A stretch of DNA of 64,000 nucleotides from Apteryx mantelli (taxonomy: Eukaryota > Chordata > Aves > Apterygiformes > Apterygidae): assembly GCF_036417845.1 (NCBI RefSeq), contig NC_089980.1, positions 132,954,516-133,018,515 of the forward strand. The letters are read 5' to 3'. The position numbers were made by a program, and so were the translations under genes. Below, in pieces: positions 24,914-45,363 of this stretch. The first letter of the stretch is position 1; each line of letters begins with the position of its first letter. The notes beneath the pieces are model-generated. The model made no database searches and was not told where the DNA came from. It worked only from the letters and a program-made list of their open reading frames with translations.

Positions 24914-25867
24914 ATGGAAACTTGCCAACCTCAAAATGAATTTAATGTCAGTTTATACGATACCATTGTTATGGCAGTCATCACAGTTCAGACTTTTGCT
25001 GGAATGCTGATAAATACTTTAATTGTGGCTGTGCATTGCATTGCCTGGATGAAAAAGAAAAACTTAACCTCCAATGAGAAGATCTTGATGTTTCTGGGAT
25101 GCTCCAGGTTTTGGCTGTTGTGCATCACATGGGTATATACCTTTCTTTCAACAATTTATCCCAGGTTACTTTATGTGAACACTGTACCCCAAATATTTTC
25201 AGTTCTTCTCAGCTTTTTAATTTCTTCCGACTTGTGGGTTTCTGCCTGTCTGTGTGTTTTTTATTGTGTGAAAATTGCAAATTTCAGGCATATCTTCTTC
25301 AACTACCTGAAAGTAAATATTGACAGGATTGTGCCATGGCTGTTGCTGGGTTCAGTGTTTTTATCCTTACTCATCTGCATCCCTGTCTACGAAATTACTC
25401 ATGAAGTGCAGTGCTACTATCTCAATGCCACCTTCCTAGGAAATTCCTGGACGTTGAATGTTGAAATAGACAAACATGTTTTCCCTGCTTTTTTCGCCAG
25501 TGGCTTTGGATTTTCCATGGCATTCGTGACATTAATTCTTTCAGTCCTTCTCCTCCTCTTTTCTCTCTGGAGACACAAACGCAAGATGCAAACCAGCTCA
25601 GTGAAGAACCTCAGCATGAAAGCCCATGTCAAAGCCATGAAAGTTATTATGTCCTTCTTCTTCACTTACAGCATTTACTTTACATGTTTGATCTCCTCAA
25701 TGATTTATAGCACTCAGACTAAAAATCCTCTGATGTTTCTTTGTTTAGTACTTCAGTATGCTTTTCCACTTGTTCACTCCCTTATTCTGATTTTCAGCAA
25801 TCCCCGACTGGAAAAGATATTGCTAAGGACTCTGCCCTGTGTGAAGTGCAAGGTTTGCATAAGGTAG
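24914..25867 (+). CDS. Bitter taste receptor, type 2 (TAS2R)
   Basis: Seven-transmembrane G-protein-coupled receptor that senses bitter compounds at the cell surface. It is a single exon of 317 codons plus TAG, the usual TAS2R length. The ATG has A at -3 and G at +4. The extracellular N-terminus is short with one N-glycosylation sequon (NVS). TM3 carries LWVSACLCVFYCVKIANF, matching the family signature LWxxxxLxVFYxxKIANF. The second extracellular loop has an NAT sequon, the TM5-TM6 loop is basic, and TM7 ends with HSLILIFSNPRLEK, matching the family HSxILIxxNxKLK. No stops or frameshifts. It lies divergently from meprin copy 2, in an interval where human has no TAS2R. The exact subfamily is not assigned; birds typically keep few TAS2R genes. 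Confidence 0.93.
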   Translation: METCQPQNEFNVSLYDTIVMAVITVQTFAGMLINTLIVAVHCIAWMKKKNLTSNEKILMFLGCSRFWLLCITWVYTFLSTIYPRLLYVNTVPQIFSVLLSFLISSDLWVSACLCVFYCVKIANFRHIFFNYLKVNIDRIVPWLLLGSVFLSLLICIPVYEITHEVQCYYLNATFLGNSWTLNVEIDKHVFPAFFASGFGFSMAFVTLILSVLLLLFSLWRHKRKMQTSSVKNLSMKAHVKAMKVIMSFFFTYSIYFTCLISSMIYSTQTKNPLMFLCLVLQYAFPLVHSLILIFSNPRLEKILLRTLPCVKCKVCIR

Positions 25868-25874
25868 GAACTGT

Positions 25875-25880
25875 AATAAA
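25875..25880 (+). terminator. Polyadenylation signal AATAAA of TAS2R
   Basis: AATAAA lies 8 nt after the stop codon. Further AATAAA hexamers at about 26164 and 26614 could give longer 3' UTRs. Which is used cannot be told from sequence. Confidence 0.35.
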
Positions 25881-28800
25881 AGCTACGCTGTCCTTCAGCT
25901 GGAGCACGTTAAAAATGTTGATTTTTTTAAATTAAAAACAAGTCATTTAATTTCTAAGGAAACTCTCCTGCCATTGTGAAGTGATACAGATGTTCTTTCT
26001 TCTCCATCTAAGTTAAGAAAAGTTTGTTAAAATTCTTTGAATCAAATTGCTACAAGTTAAATAGATTATTATTATTATTATTTGATTTAAATAGTTCTTT
26101 GAGTTAAATTATTGTCAACAACAAGGTAATTTAGGTTTGGCCTATGGGCTAGCTGTAAAATGGGAATAAAGACACTGCATTCCGCTCCTTAAAATGCTTT
26201 TAAAAATGCTACAATATTTGCTGATGAAAACTACTTATACAACTAAACAGCATGTTTGTATCTATTTTATTTTACAATCATTTCTATTATGGCTGTGCAG
26301 TTTAAAATATTGTGAGTTGTATAATTATCATGCATTTGTTTATAACTGACGTGTGAATGCGTTGAGCATATTATTTACCACAGGTAGTTAGTGACTTATA
26401 AACAGAAATGTAAAAATGCCCTAATAGCAGGCACGTAAGATGATGAACCCACATCCTGCTCTGGCTTTATGGATCCTTTATCTCTTTCATATTTCATGCA
26501 AAGCAATGTAATTTCCCTGGTCTGTGTAACTGCTCTCCAGACTGGCTTCTACTCATGGGTTCTAACTCTGTAAAACACTTTGGAAGGTTGTTTTTGCGTA
26601 AAATGCAGTATGGAATAAAGTCCAGCTTCATCTGTCATGGGCAGATTATCTGACTATGAAATAATTCCGCCATGAATAGAGAGGAACCTGAATTGTTCGT
26701 TTCTTCAACCAGCTCAGGCCCAGAGGGACGTCTTAGCTCATGCCCAGTGCCACATCTCTGCATCTTTTCTTTGAAGAATAACTCATCCAGGAGGTCAGTT
26801 GCCGGGCATGGAGCCCACAGCTCAGAGTCCTCCTGACAGCACCTTTCAAAATGCTCTCCAGAGAGTCATCTCAGGTGTAGCATCAGCCCTGCCAGACATG
26901 GATTAACTCTATGAGAAGCTATTGGGGTTTCTCTCTGCTGCCTTTTCTCAGACAACCCTTAATGTTGCAGAAGGCAACCCCTACTAGCAGAAAGCGTCTC
27001 AAACCTTCTTTTCCCCAGACAAAGGAGATATGGTTTTCTTGTAGGATAGCAGTGTGAAGGCATCACTAATTTCTATGTACTCCCTAACAGAGATTGACCC
27101 AGAGGAACAGTTTCTGCTCGCAGAATGTGAGTGGCCCCGTGATGCTAGTTTGAAAAGTTCAAGTGAAGGAGAAAAGCTTAGTTTGTAAGCTTTTTGCTTT
27201 AAGGGTTGCCTTTTCCATGGGCAAAAGGACACTCCCTTCCCTCTTCCTCTCCATCTCCACAAAAATGAAAAGGGAAGAGGTTTGTAAGAAAGCAAAAAAA
27301 AGTGTTTTCCAGCCATTAGCTTTCACTCTCTTCTGGCCTTTCCTGCTTTAGTAAAGCAAAAAATTACATTCACGTTGTCCTGTTAGAAGGAAAGAAAGGG
27401 TGTGAGTCATCTCATCAAAATTAGACACTGACAGCGTAGATATTGCCTCTCAGACTAGTTGTTTGCCTTTAGCTGCAATTGCACTTTTCAGGGCAGAGGT
27501 TGAACTCCACTACCTCCCTCTTACACAGCAGGAGACACTTTCAGCACCTGCCACATTCCCCAGGAGAGGCAGACCTGAAACATCTCATCTGGACACACCT
27601 CCCCAGCTAAGGGGCACTTACAGGACAGGCACTACCGCACCTCCCGTCTTTCCCTGTGGTTGCTCATGCAATTGATCCTTTAACATGACAGTTCCAGTCA
27701 CTTTTGCAAAAAGACCATGCTCTCTCCCCATGTCCTGTGTAACATCACCCCTCCAGGGCTCAAATAACATGAGACTCAGGAAGCAAAAATAACATCCTGC
27801 ATACACAGAAAAATGCAGCCCCGGCAAACCAGGCTGAGCATCAAGGCACCTTTTTCCACCTCCGTGAAACCCCCATGAACATGATGCCCACCACAGCATC
27901 GCTCCACCATACACCAGCCCCGTCCAGCTGGCACTGGAGGAGACAGGCAACAAAACAGCACAACCACAGCACATACAGTAAAGTTATGTGCTCTCGGGAG
28001 AGACACATGCCCAGACCAACGAAAGGGTTCCTCAGCTACAGGATGGTCTGCCAGATGGCCTCAGGCCTAGAAACAGGCCTGTTTAATTTAGTAGTATGGC
28101 AACATGCACTCTGTCCCACATACGTCTCCACTTGTACTGTCACTGACCCAACAGCCAGGCTGAGTGGTCCAGATAAAAGTAATGGGAGTACAAACGGCAA
28201 AAGGTAAAGCTAGGAGCTTGGCTCGTTTGCCTCAACGTAGGCATCTAGCGTCATCTGAGAAGTCCCAGGGCATCCAAGGCATCTGCACTGGGTTAGGAGC
28301 TATAACGTAGGATATTCTGGAGACCTGCAGAGTCAGTCTGGGTACCTGAGAGCATCTCAAATGACATTAGACACCTATGTGTAGGCAGCTGAATTGATCC
28401 ATGGAAATCTAGGAGTGGGAGGTGAATCACAGAGTCCTTGGTTGTGATTTAAATGCCTGAGCGTTGTGGCTGCATGTGGATGATATGTGTAACCAAGGCA
28501 ATCCAGAAACATCAGGTTTGCCTGAGTCTGGCACTCAGGAGAGTGTCAGAAGTCAATACGAATGATTGCCAAATGCTGGCATGGTCTGGAAAACTGGTTT
28601 GGGTCAAATGAGTCACAGTCAAAGTATTTCTAATAATTGAAAAGTGAAACAGTTAAAAGATGTGTTAACCTTAAAAAGCTTTGATGAGCAGTGGGATAGT
28701 GCAGGACTTGTTCACAGCATTCCTATGAACACAGACTTAAAAAAGGTTAGGAACATTGCTAAAAATAAGGCAGTGCTCTAACTGTCTTGGCAGTCACAGA

Positions 28801-29406
28801 TGTCTGAAAGCAGTAACAAGCACATTTTCCCCTTTTCTGGACCAAAAATCATAGATACAGGCTGTTAGACAGATGTGTCCAGTAAAGGATCAACATCAGT
28901 CTCCCTTCAAACCAGGAGAGGGAACTAGATCCACACACACACAAAAGGGAGAGGCACCACTAGGGACTGAGCCCCCATAGACCCCTGCTCGACACAGGAC
29001 CTGAAGCAAACAAGCAAAGACATGGAGATCACCAGTCAGCAGAGCCACAGTCCCAGGAGCTTCCTGATCAACAGAGACTAAAAACGCTTCCCTCGCAGGC
29101 GTTCAGGGCAGCTGCTGCCATTTCTGTAGATTTATACAGGTTCAGTGGATAAAAATGTTAGTATATTTAAATACCACCTACAGTTTTCTCATATTTGAGA
29201 TCTGAGATACAGACATGTAGACAGAGAGAAGCACTTCTGCCTACTCCCTATTAATGACAGTATGTACAGTACATCATGAAGGCATCTTCTTGTGGCCATC
29301 TGCCTTTTCCATTCATCCCTATTTCACCCTGCAGAGGCATCCTGGCTTTGCCAGTGTCTTTAATCTACAGTGCAAGTTCTCAGTGGCACCAGATAGCCAA
29401 AGTACA
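25881..29406. other. Spacer between TAS2R and ANKRD66
   Basis: This is the 3' flank of two convergent genes. A short ATT repeat lies at 26066-26082. No coding region, RNA gene or recognised transposon was seen. Confidence 0.5.
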
Positions 29407-37329
<7,923 letters not shown>

Positions 37330-38470
37330 AGGGGAAGGGAAGCAAGCCGAGCGATCCCACCCCACCCCGCCCCACGAGCCCGCCAGCTCTCCGAGGCCCG
37401 GCTTCCCCAGCAGCTCAGCGCAGGCTGAGTTTCACCCTCCCTCTCGCCCCGTCAGGCCCCGGCACCTCCCTTTGCTCAAAGCCCCCACGGCCGTTTCCTC
37501 GGCCGGATCCACCTGCCGATCCCTCTGAAAAACAATCTTGTACTACTGCTGCCGGTTTTAGGGTTAGTTTCCAGGCAGGCCAAGCTCGCCGACGGCGCGG
37601 GTGCAGGCGCGGGTGAGAAGCGCCGGGTCTTTGCGCGCGGACCTCGAGCCAAACGCAGCCGCCCCGCGGCGCCCCGCGGCCGGCAGAGGGGTCGCCACGT
37701 CCCCCCGCTCCGGCGGCGCTCGGCCCGCGGCTCCGCGGGATGCTTTGGCGGAGATGCGGGAGCCGAGGCAGCCCCTGGCCCGCGCCGCGTGCCGGCCGGC
37801 CCTCCTGCTGACGACGAACGGCCCCCTGACGCGCGGCGGCACGGCCCAGCTGCCGCCGGGCTGCCCGAGCCGGCCGGGAGTGGGAGCGGCGCGTGTCCCG
37901 AAACCCGTCCCGGAGGCGCCGGGAAAGGGCTCTCCCAGGAAGGCCGCCTCGCGTGAAAGCCACGGCAGAGCCTCCCCTTGGCAGAGGACCAGGCGGCGGC
38001 GGGTCGGAGGGCGGCGGCGGGCGGCTCGCGCCGCGCAGGGACGCCGGGCACCGGGCACGAGGTACGTGAGGCGCCGGGCGCTGAAAGAGGGGGGAAAAGC
38101 GCCGAGAGGCGGCTGGGAAGAGCGCGGGGGGGAGCGAGGGGGCTGCTCCCGCCGGGATCCTAAGGAGCTCCGCGAGCTGCCTTCCCGCGCAGCCTCTCGC
38201 TCGGCGTGCCGGCTCTCTCCTTCCCTGGTTGCCGCCGCTCTGCTCCTGCCCCCGGAGCCTTTCCCCAACGGTGTCTTGCGCCCTGCCCGCGGATTTGCTC
38301 GCTTCCAGCCCCTGGGTGTCCCTCCGGGACAGCGGGGCCGCGGGGGCAGGAGGAGGAGACGTGTCCCTGCGCCGCTGGGTGCAGCGCAGGGAGTAGCGTA
38401 AGGGAGAAGGCGAACAAAGCTTTCCCGGAGGAAAAGTAATTCCAGCCTGGACTCTCCGCGGAGGTGCACA
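37330..38470. promoter_or_regulatory. CpG island without a recognised gene
   Basis: About 1.1 kb of very GC- and CpG-rich DNA in otherwise AT-rich surroundings, typical of a broad vertebrate promoter. Long frames are open on both strands, but they encode only Arg/Ala/Pro/Gly-rich sequence expected from GC-rich DNA. The plus strand has strong donor-like sites (GTGAGAAG near 37611, GTACGTGAG near 38061). Candidate uses: a distal promoter of ANKRD66 (minus), an upstream promoter of PLA2G7 (plus), or an unannotated transcript. Confidence 0.65.
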
Positions 38471-38532
38471 GTGAAAGGACAGGAAGCAGCACTCGCAGGC
38501 TGCAGCAAGGGAAATTGAGACTAGATAGAAGG

Positions 38533-38565
38533 AAAAAAAAAATATATATATATATGTATATGTAT
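38533..38565. repeat. AT microsatellite with A-run
   Basis: A run of A followed by (AT)n and TATG units marks the edge of the CpG island, just before the CR1 fragment. Confidence 0.75.
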
Positions 38566-38586
38566 CACAAGCAGCTCAATTAAACC

Positions 38587-38743
38587 CTGGGACAGGGTTG
38601 TGGACTCTCCATCACTAAGATATTCAAAACCCAGACAAGGTGCTGAGCAACCCAGCCGAACTTTAACATTAGCCCCCTTTGAGCAGGGGTTGGACTAGAT
38701 GACTTCCAGAGGCACTTTCCAATCTAAATTATTCCATGAGTCT
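38587..38743 (+). mobile_element. CR1 LINE, truncated 3' end
   Basis: This carries the typical avian CR1 tail: a GTTGTGGACTCTCCATC block, a TATTCAAAACCCAGACAAGG block and GGTTGGACTAGATGACTTCC, followed by a degraded end. Only the last 150 or so bases remain, so it is a 5'-truncated, inactive insertion on the plus strand. It is visibly diverged, suggesting an old insertion. Confidence 0.85.
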
Positions 38744-40750
38744 ACAAGAGACGGCACCTGGTAGCACAGGGGGCTTTGGCCGGGCAGCCAGCACAAGAGT
38801 CTTCTCACCTAAGACAACGCAGATGCCTACACCGAAGCCCTCATCTCGGCTGCTGGCAGAGACAGTGCTTTTAGGACACGATTCCCCCGGTAGGATTTAA
38901 GCGCAACGAGCTCAGAGATAGGTGACTATGTGGTAGACTCTAATATTAGTCAGATGAACCCACCGCAAGAATCAGCCTATACTTCACCCCTGTGACACAA
39001 GCATTTAAGTCATTCCTGGAATGATAGGTGTTGACTCTCTAGAGGAAAGGGAGGAGGCTATTCTGGGTAGAAACGAAGGGTAATAATGCCATGTAGAATT
39101 ACACTTATTTGCCCTGCTGACATGATTTACAAAAGCTGAGAAGCTCTTGTGGCGTACTGCTGTGGGCACACTGGAGTAAACTGGAGATGCTCAAATCTCC
39201 ATATCTGCCTGTGTTTATTGGGTGGTCTCCATTTTTCTTCACCTGGTAGAAACTGGACATTTTTTCTACTCAAAATCAGCTAATAGTGGTGGGGGGGAAC
39301 CCTTCTGCTGGTGGAGTCATACTCATATAGAAGAGAGCGGGGGCTTTCCCGCTGGGGAAGATACACTTGGAGGACAGCTGGATTTAGTTCTTGGATCTGT
39401 GAGAGTCCAGGCATGTCACTCAGGCTTAGATTTACAGGGATGTACATGCTGCAGTGACACATTTCTGGCTTGTTGATGCAATTAATAGAGGTGCCCAGGT
39501 TTCCCTAATAACATCAGGAGAAGTAGTCTTAAAAACCAGAAATCCCAAGGCAGCATGTTCCTGTCCCTGGGAAATGCTAGATGTATGACTTCAACCCTAT
39601 GCGTCAGAAAGGTTAACCGCATTTGGAAATCCTAACGTAAACGTTTGGCGCCCATCGTGCTCTGTACCAAGCAGTTCCCCCATCCCTTAGCGGTGCACCG
39701 AACCTAAGTGCCTCCTGCTTACTTTGAAGCCACTGCCTACTCCTTTCATCTGATGTCCCCATGTCCTCATGCTGGAGCGGAAGCGCTTTCCAACACACAC
39801 AGCCAACTTCAGGCCTGAAGCAGCAAGCACCAAGCCAAAACGAGGTTGAGGACAGTGGCCTAGATGCCTAGCGTCCTTCAGAAGGGGGACCAGAACCTGT
39901 GTCTCTCAGATGAAAGCTGTCATAACACTAGGTTTTTTTTTCTGGGCCCTGTGAATGTTGAAAAGTTTTGTAACGTGGTAGAGATCAAGGGGCGATCCCT
40001 TCCCCCAGCAGTGAGATTCCCCTCTCCAGTGCCAAATCACCCAGAGAAGGTACGCTGAACAGGTTACCCAGCTCGGGGCTCCAAAGGAGGACAGTGGCAC
40101 CTCCATCCGGCAGCATGTCGTGCACCGCGACAGGGCCAGACTCAGCAGGCACGAGAGGGGCGATATCTCATTTGCGAACGCTGTGGAAAAGGCACTGTAA
40201 CACGGCTGGAGAGGGGGGTGCGGGGGGCCTGATGGCTGAAGCGGGAGGAGGATCACCCCTCCCTAACCCGAGAGGGCCCGGCGGCAGCACGACAGAACCG
40301 TCCTGAACATCGGTGGCACCTACGCGCTGGACTGGCACACCTGAAACACTGAGAATTGCCCAGCTCTGAATTCTCCGTTCCTCATCTTCAAAACGGGGAT
40401 ATAAGGTACTTCCCCAGGCTGCAGCGCATCTGTGATGGCAGGGATGTTCCCCACAGACCTATTCGGGTAGGCACCGTCCCTTCACTAACCCCTGCCAAGT
40501 GCTTTCAAGATGTCAGGCTGAAGCAGCCTTTAAAATACGAGGTATTATTTTCTGGAGAAAAGTACCTCAGAACAGCGCATCTGCACTTCAGCCAGCGCCT
40601 CTGCTATTCAGACCCTGCAACACAAAAGCCTTCACACCAGACCTGAGGGACGCTTCCTTTCCCATTCCTGCTTTCGCATTCTCCAGGCTCGCAGCCCTGC
40701 TGACTCAGTCCTTCCTCTTTGGCAGGCTTCAAACAAAGCACAGGCCAAAG

Positions 40751-40808
40751 TCGGAAAAGCAAAACAAAAAGGAAAAAAAAGAAAAAAAAAAGAAAAAGAA
40801 AAAAGAAA
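40751..40808 (+). repeat. A-rich tract with interspersed G
   Basis: A polypurine run made of AAAAG-type units. It is the first of four similar plus-strand tracts within 2.4 kb. Confidence 0.7.
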
Positions 40809-40991
40809 CCAGGCGCTGGTAAAATCTCCCTTACCACTGCCCACTAAAAGCGGGAGTAAGGAACTGCTTGCTATGTGTGGTCACAGGTGCTTTGTTTAAG
40901 GTACGTCACGTAGCTCAGCTCCGTGTTTTGCTTCCTCCTTCAACAATCCCAATTACAACGCGCACAGGATATATGCTTTTTGCACAGGTTC

Positions 40992-41013
40992 AAAAAAAAA
41001 AAAGAAAAAAAAA
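40992..41013 (+). repeat. A-rich tract
   Basis: Two runs of A separated by one G. Confidence 0.7.
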
Positions 41014-41488
41014 GTCGACTTTCACTCTTGCTGTAAAAGTGTTAACACCTTTGAAAGACCGCAGCAGCGGCAACTCGTTCCTGCAGCGCAGCAGAGGTGT
41101 CAGTGATTGAGTTTTGTGCGGCTCCGCAGACTGTCACACAAGGGCAGCTCGCCCTGACACCAGTGTCATCTTTCCAGACCAGTAACTTTCCGTGCGCTTC
41201 AGAGGTACCGCATAGCTTGGCAATAACAGAATAGCTCATGTACTTCAAAAGGCTCTGGAAATAAGCATGCAGCAAAATTAACCATGGTAATCGCCCAGGA
41301 CCTGATCCTGCCTTTCTTATGTGGAGAAAACTCTGCTGTTATAACCCAGGGCAGCTCCGGAGACGAGAAGTCTGCAGGGTCTGGCACAAAAGAAGCACGA
41401 GGCCAGATCCTCACCTCGTGCCAGTTAGCACAGATGCACTGAAGTCAGTGTTGATTTATATCGGCTTTGGATCTAGCCCTTGGAATCA

Positions 41489-41526
41489 GAAAAAAGCCAA
41501 AAAAAAAAAAAGAAAAAAGAAAAGCA
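41489..41526 (+). repeat. A-rich tract
   Basis: Runs of A with single G interruptions, like the neighbouring tracts. Confidence 0.7.
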
Positions 41527-43060
41527 AGCCTTTGTGTACATTTAAGAGCACGGCAAGGCCGCCCTGGCTGCTTTCCGGCTTTTCTCTGCCCTTTCCCCCT
41601 TGCTGTTGCTCAGCCTCCTTTGAGACTCCCCGTGGGCGCAGGCAGGGCTCTGCCTGATTACGTGCGAATACCTGTTCGCCAAAACGTGGGCGTGCTGCTA
41701 TCAGATGCAACTTGCGTTTTCATATCTAGAAGATACGCTGCTTATGATATTTAAACAGGGCCCAGGTCTTACACTGGGCAGATGTATTCCTATGTGTTAG
41801 CCATTAAGAGTTTAACAGCTCAACACTCGTCTCAGTTATACCTCATCTACTGCATAACCAGCAGGAGAGCAGACTTCCCGATTTAAGATACACACGTATA
41901 TATAAAAGCATAGCCTTTGTAAAGTACTTTTAACGTACTTTTTAAAAAGTACATAAGAATTTTATTTCTGAGCGAGCAGAGCAGAGAGCAGGAGTGTTGA
42001 ATACTATTATCCCACAGTACAGTTTTTGTAGGGAAATGAATTGGCCACCATTTCCTCCAAATAATTTAACTGGCTGCAGTTCTGTAGATCCTCTCCTGCT
42101 ATATAAGACATTGGAGATGCACAAAGGAACCATGTACAGTTAGGACAAAAAGGACAAATTAGGACAAACAGAAGAGGCGAATGATTAAACACCACTGAGG
42201 TTAACGGCCTTCCCACACCCTTACGTCGTCTCTCTGTGACGCAAGGAGCCTTTAGGACGATGCTCTTCTTAACGAACCCCCCCCATCCAGCCCCCACCTC
42301 CGCGCTCCCACAGACGATGTCTCCGGCTCCCGAAATACCTCTGAGAGCGCAACCGGGGCCGTCGGCCCAGGCGCTGGCTCCTGGCGCCCGCAGTCCCCTG
42401 GACCCGGGGGGAGAAAGTTTCGGCAGCAAGAAGCGTCACCACGTCCTCCGAAACATTCTTGGCTCTCTCCTTCTGTCAGCCTTCTGCGCTTGAGGCCCGA
42501 GATTCCCCTTTTCACCCTCTCTTCGGGGGATGCCCGCACCGGACCGAGGCAGCAGCAGCTTAGCAACTGAGCAGTAGTGAAATGCAATACGCAGGCTTTT
42601 ATTAAGTCCCCCATCTCTTTTGTGATCCTATTCATATATACACGTTTTTTAATGAACGCTCTGCTTAATAGCATTTGGCTTATTATACTGATAAGAATTC
42701 TGACATGTGGCTGCTTTCAGAAGAAACTGCCAAAATATTTGAGGCCAGTTTCTGGTCCTAGTTCAATAATCCAGCAGTGCCCCTCACATCAACACCCTTC
42801 CTGTTTAGGAAAGCCGTTCTAACACGCCCAGGCTCTCGGCTCCGGTGGGAGCTGCAGTCCAGCCTTTTGGACCCAAAACAGACAGTCAGGGCTTCGGAAA
42901 CTCCTAATTCGACCAATTCCTTTTGCAGCTGCGGTTAGAGGCAAAGAAAGCATTTCTAGGGTAAAAAATATATATGTATAAGTATATAATCAAACCATTT
43001 ATTTTTATGTCCTTTTACCTCTGTAATGACCTGTAACTACAAAACTACCCTCTCAAAAGA

Positions 43061-43091
43061 GAAAAAAAAAAAGAAAAAGAAAAAGAAAAAA
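43061..43091 (+). repeat. AAAAAG-unit A-rich tract
   Basis: A run of A passing into three AAAAAG-like units. No target-site duplication or retroposon body was recognised next to it. Confidence 0.7.
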
Positions 43092-45175
43092 CCTCAGGAA
43101 ACCTCTCTGCAAGATGATGAACAGAGTCTAGTGGAGTATTTACAAATCACAAGAAGCTTTCGGAAAAACTACATTATAAGATACACACGTATTTCTTCAA
43201 CAATGTAAAAGCATTTTTGTTTTTGCTTTTCTGCTCTTTTTCCAAAGGGGAATAAAGTTCCCAACAGTCCTAGAAGGCCTTAGGCTCCACTCAGGTGCTG
43301 ATTTTTATTCAGCTTACGAGCTAAATGCAAAAGTTAACAGCAGACATGCGGTTATGATTAGGACAGCTTTCACTCCTAGTCTTAACAGTATCTGGCAACT
43401 TCATTAAGACCCTGCCATGTAAATGAGCGCCTAATTGTCAGCTGCAGCGCTAATGCATCAAAGATACCGAGCGCTGACACTCAGACTTCTCTTCCAGCTT
43501 ACAACCTCTTATGCAAATAACATTTGTATTTTCTTTCAATTCTGCTTCTGGCTAAGACTTTTACAGTTCCAGTTCCTCCCTATCAAAACACCTCCAGGAC
43601 GAGCTTGGAGGTCAGCCAGGCCCTCTGAGATGCGCAAGAGCGGCCACGCAGCTCAGCAGCCGAGCTTTCAAAAAGCACTGCTTTCTATATTAAAGTCCTA
43701 AAGAAAAAGAAAAACACCATCAAAACTCCCCAGCAGTCAATAATGATACTCTTTCCTGGTGCACATAGGAAGCCCACAGATATTACACCACATTCTAGCA
43801 TATTTGTGCCAGCCAGAGAAGTGTCCACGTACCTGAGCACTACTCCAACTCATTTCTTTACCTCCTTGTTACTGCTAAGACCCCAAACAACCCCCAAAAT
43901 TTTGCCATTTACGCTTTCCTCTAAACCAGAAGAAAATCATTCTAAAAGCAGGTACTCTGGGTACTTTACGCACACCAGCTAAATGAGGAACTGGTAGCTA
44001 GAGATGGGGTAAAGCAGTGTCAGGAAAGGCAGTTCTTATAAAAGAAACAGCAAAGTTGCCAAATACCACGGCAATAGCATTTGGTCCTAAAGCAGCTACT
44101 CCAAGTGGCCGTCCAAGTTTAAAACTCCCTTCAGCATCTATTATTAGCAGCCAACCACTTAAAATGACAGCATCCAACTCGGCCCTTTCATGCCATCAGA
44201 GCACTTTCACTTTATTTGTATTTGTGGGATTTAAGCATTATAAAACCAGGCATCTCAAAGTGATCGTTCTGGTTTGCAGAAACGTAGTTTTATGCACACA
44301 GACGAACATTTCAAAACTCTTCGCAATCCCTTCTAACACGAGAAGAAGGCTGACTTTAAAACTAGGAGTGCAATAATACCGCCCTTTACTAAAAATGAAT
44401 ATATTTCCTCCCTGCTCTCCTTTCCGGTTTGATATGGGGATTTAAAGTATTTAATGGAGTCATTGTTACAGTTTTATCATTAAATGTTTCCTCCTAAGTG
44501 TGTCTTGTGCGGTAAGGTGGAAAAATTACAGCCGAAAGAGGCGGGAGAGGCATCAAGGCCGGGGCTGGTACAGACACCACTGCTTTGGGCTATCTGCACC
44601 ATCGCCATCGCCATCTCCGCGTAGGCCGGTCTGTGCGTTCACACCACCGTCATGGAGAAAACCGAGACAAGTGTTAATTCAGCACTACGACACCGCACAG
44701 TCACTTCTGACCTCCTGCAGTGGTGCACGCAGCCCGCGATATGACAGCAGCCCGAGAGCGCATGCGCAAGGCCAGCCAAGCTTCTTCTTGGCCGAGGTCC
44801 ACCTTGGTCCACTGAGACATTTTAGTGTTACCTGATGCGGCTCCTAGCGCGGCCGCCTCAGGAGGAACTCAGCAAGCCCCGAGGACGTGCAGTGCCCTTC
44901 CTCATCCGGGGCGGATTAGCGGTCAACACTGCTGCCCATGGAAAAGTTGGGTGCTGAGCTCCGCGGCGGCATGAGCTAGTGCTGCACGGCAGCTGCTAGA
45001 GGAGCGGGAAAGGCAGGTGCTGATCAAAGGGGGCTCACCGGGACCTGATAACCGCAGAGCCAGAGCCTGACACCAACCCTTTTGCTACCGATGTGCTAAG
45101 CACAGAGGCAAAACGCTGCCCGAGGAGGGAAAAACAGACAACAGAGACATGCAACATGGAGACAGTCCGTCCTGG

Positions 45176-45181
45176 TTTATT
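45176..45181 (-). terminator. Polyadenylation signal of IMP3
   Basis: AATAAA on the minus strand lies about 185 nt after the IMP3 stop. It is followed on that strand by a GT/T-rich stretch (TGTCTCTGTTGTCTGTTTTT), the normal downstream element, so this is a convincing poly(A) site. Confidence 0.75.
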
Positions 45182-45363
45182 TCTGGGAGGCAGCGGAGAG
45201 TCTCCTGCCACTACACAGCCTGGAGAGCGCCTTGGGACGGTCCGGGAGAGCGCCGTGGGATGGTCTGGGACAGCGCCACGGCAAGCAGTGTCCAGCACAG
45301 GGGTCCGGCCAGGCGGGCAGCAGAGGTCCAGCCAGGCGGGCGGACGGGCGTCAGCGTCGGCGC

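Larger units (their letters stand above)
38744..45175. other. Gene-poor stretch between the CR1 fragment and IMP3
   Basis: No coding region was recognised. It holds four A-rich plus-strand tracts (listed separately), a small GC-rich patch at about 42240-42560, and scattered short open frames without family resemblance. No tRNA or other RNA gene was seen. Confidence 0.5.

Noticed and set aside
37564-38508. Long open frame (over 300 codons) on the minus strand, and another on the plus strand, in the CpG island
   Set aside because: The predicted sequences are only Arg/Ala/Pro/Gly-rich and overlap on opposite strands. GC-rich DNA has few stop codons, so open frames are expected. No family resemblance.
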